DNA of 6,066 nucleotides from Azoarcus sp. (GTDB lineage: Bacteria > Pseudomonadota > Gammaproteobacteria > Burkholderiales > Rhodocyclaceae): the NCBI GenBank assembly GCA_031259795.1, contig JAIRLA010000176.1, positions 1 through 6,066 on the forward strand. The letters are read 5' to 3'. Shown piece after piece: positions 5,816-6,066 of this stretch; the stretch's first letter is position 1; every line of letters starts with the position of its first letter. The notes beneath the pieces were generated by a model. That model was not told where the DNA came from, made no database searches, and was given only the letters and a program-made list of their open reading frames with translations. A program made the translations under genes and the position numbers.

Positions 5816-5840
5816 GCATGAGGCGGACAGCGTCTCATGC
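5816..5840. other. Hairpin between the convergent exonuclease and metW genes
   Basis: GCATGAG (5816-5822) and CTCATGC (5834-5840) are a perfect inverted repeat. On a plus-strand transcript the stem extends inward through a G-U and two G-C pairs to a five-base GACAG loop. It lies 46 bases past the metW stop on that gene's downstream side and 117 bases past the exonuclease stop. No T-run follows in either direction, so it is more likely an RNA 3'-end stabilising hairpin or part of a Rho-dependent end than an intrinsic terminator. Confidence 0.4.
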
Positions 5841-5885
5841 GGGTTGTACGGGCGACGCGGGATCGCCGCGCGAATCCTTGTCGCC

Positions 5886-6066
5886 TCAGTCCCGCCCGAG
5901 GCGGTACACCGCCACGCTGGCAAGGAAGTTCGGCTCGTCGACGATGAGCCTGCCTTCGTCGAAGGCCAGCCGCTTGCGGATGGCGATGCCGCATTTCCCG
6001 CACAGGATCTCGAAGTCGTCGATGGTGAAAAACCGGACGTTGGGGGTGTCGAACCATTGGTGGGGC
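5886..6066 (-). CDS. metW: Methionine biosynthesis protein MetW, C-terminal fragment (5' end outside window)
   Basis: Reading the minus strand from base 6065 down to TGA at 5888-5886 gives 59 residues with no start codon. They begin PHQWFDTPNVRFFTIDDFE and end FLASVAVYRLGRD. The W-[YF]-DTPN-[IV]-x-x-x-T-x-x-DFE-x-LC pattern and the closing LxxxxAVYR are characteristic of the C-terminus of MetW, a class-I methyltransferase-like protein of about 200 aa encoded with metX (homoserine O-acyltransferase) in many proteobacteria and needed with it for methionine synthesis. The SAM-binding N-terminal half lies beyond 6066, and metX would be expected further in that direction, upstream of metW on the minus strand. 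The Cys pair in LCGKCGI (21-26) differs from the usual form I remember and may or may not matter. The gene converges on the exonuclease gene, with 186 bases between the stops. Confidence 0.85.
   Translation of the reverse strand, partial: PHQWFDTPNVRFFTIDDFEILCGKCGIAIRKRLAFDEGRLIVDEPNFLASVAVYRLGRD

Overview
The window is a GC-rich chromosomal segment that most likely comes from a betaproteobacterium. Three things point there: a 63-residue protein of the DUF3460 type, which as I recall it is essentially a betaproteobacterial family; a DnaQ-like exonuclease resembling the N-terminal half of a betaproteobacterial exonuclease/GIY-YIG fusion; and a MetW C-terminus of proteobacterial type. The genus cannot be settled from the sequence; Rhodocyclales or a relative is only a guess.

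Layout from left to right. Bases 1-120 are the last 39 codons of a CorA magnesium/cobalt transporter (plus strand), beginning inside its GMN motif. Bases 121-679 are non-coding. They hold a short terminator-like hairpin after corA, a mosaic of direct and inverted repeats (about 181-503) built around a dispersed element of the CGTCATTGCGAGGAGCG type, a perfect 11-bp-arm palindrome (518-541), and then a more AT-rich leader in front of the next gene. Bases 680-4711 encode a full-length DEAH-box RNA helicase HrpA (1343 aa, TTG start). Bases 4896-5087 encode the DUF3460 protein. Six bases later, at 5094-5699, lies a DEDDh 3'-5' exonuclease. Bases 5700-5885 are a convergent intergenic region with two hairpins. 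Bases 5886-6066, on the minus strand, are the C-terminal 59 residues of MetW. That gene has no start codon inside the window and is easy to miss.

The genes do not form one pathway. HrpA acts in RNA and ribosome metabolism. The DUF3460 gene and the exonuclease are tightly spaced and probably co-transcribed. CorA and MetW (methionine biosynthesis, normally downstream of metX) are truncated by the window edges.

I found no convincing sign of a novel system. The window reads as core genome plus one repeat-rich intergenic island. The points most worth a second look are that island, an exonuclease without its usual GIY-YIG half, a 15-codon reading frame with a good ribosome binding site in the hrpA leader, and the complete absence of three codons over 1251 codons of hrpA, which creates a false antisense frame of 1318 codons.
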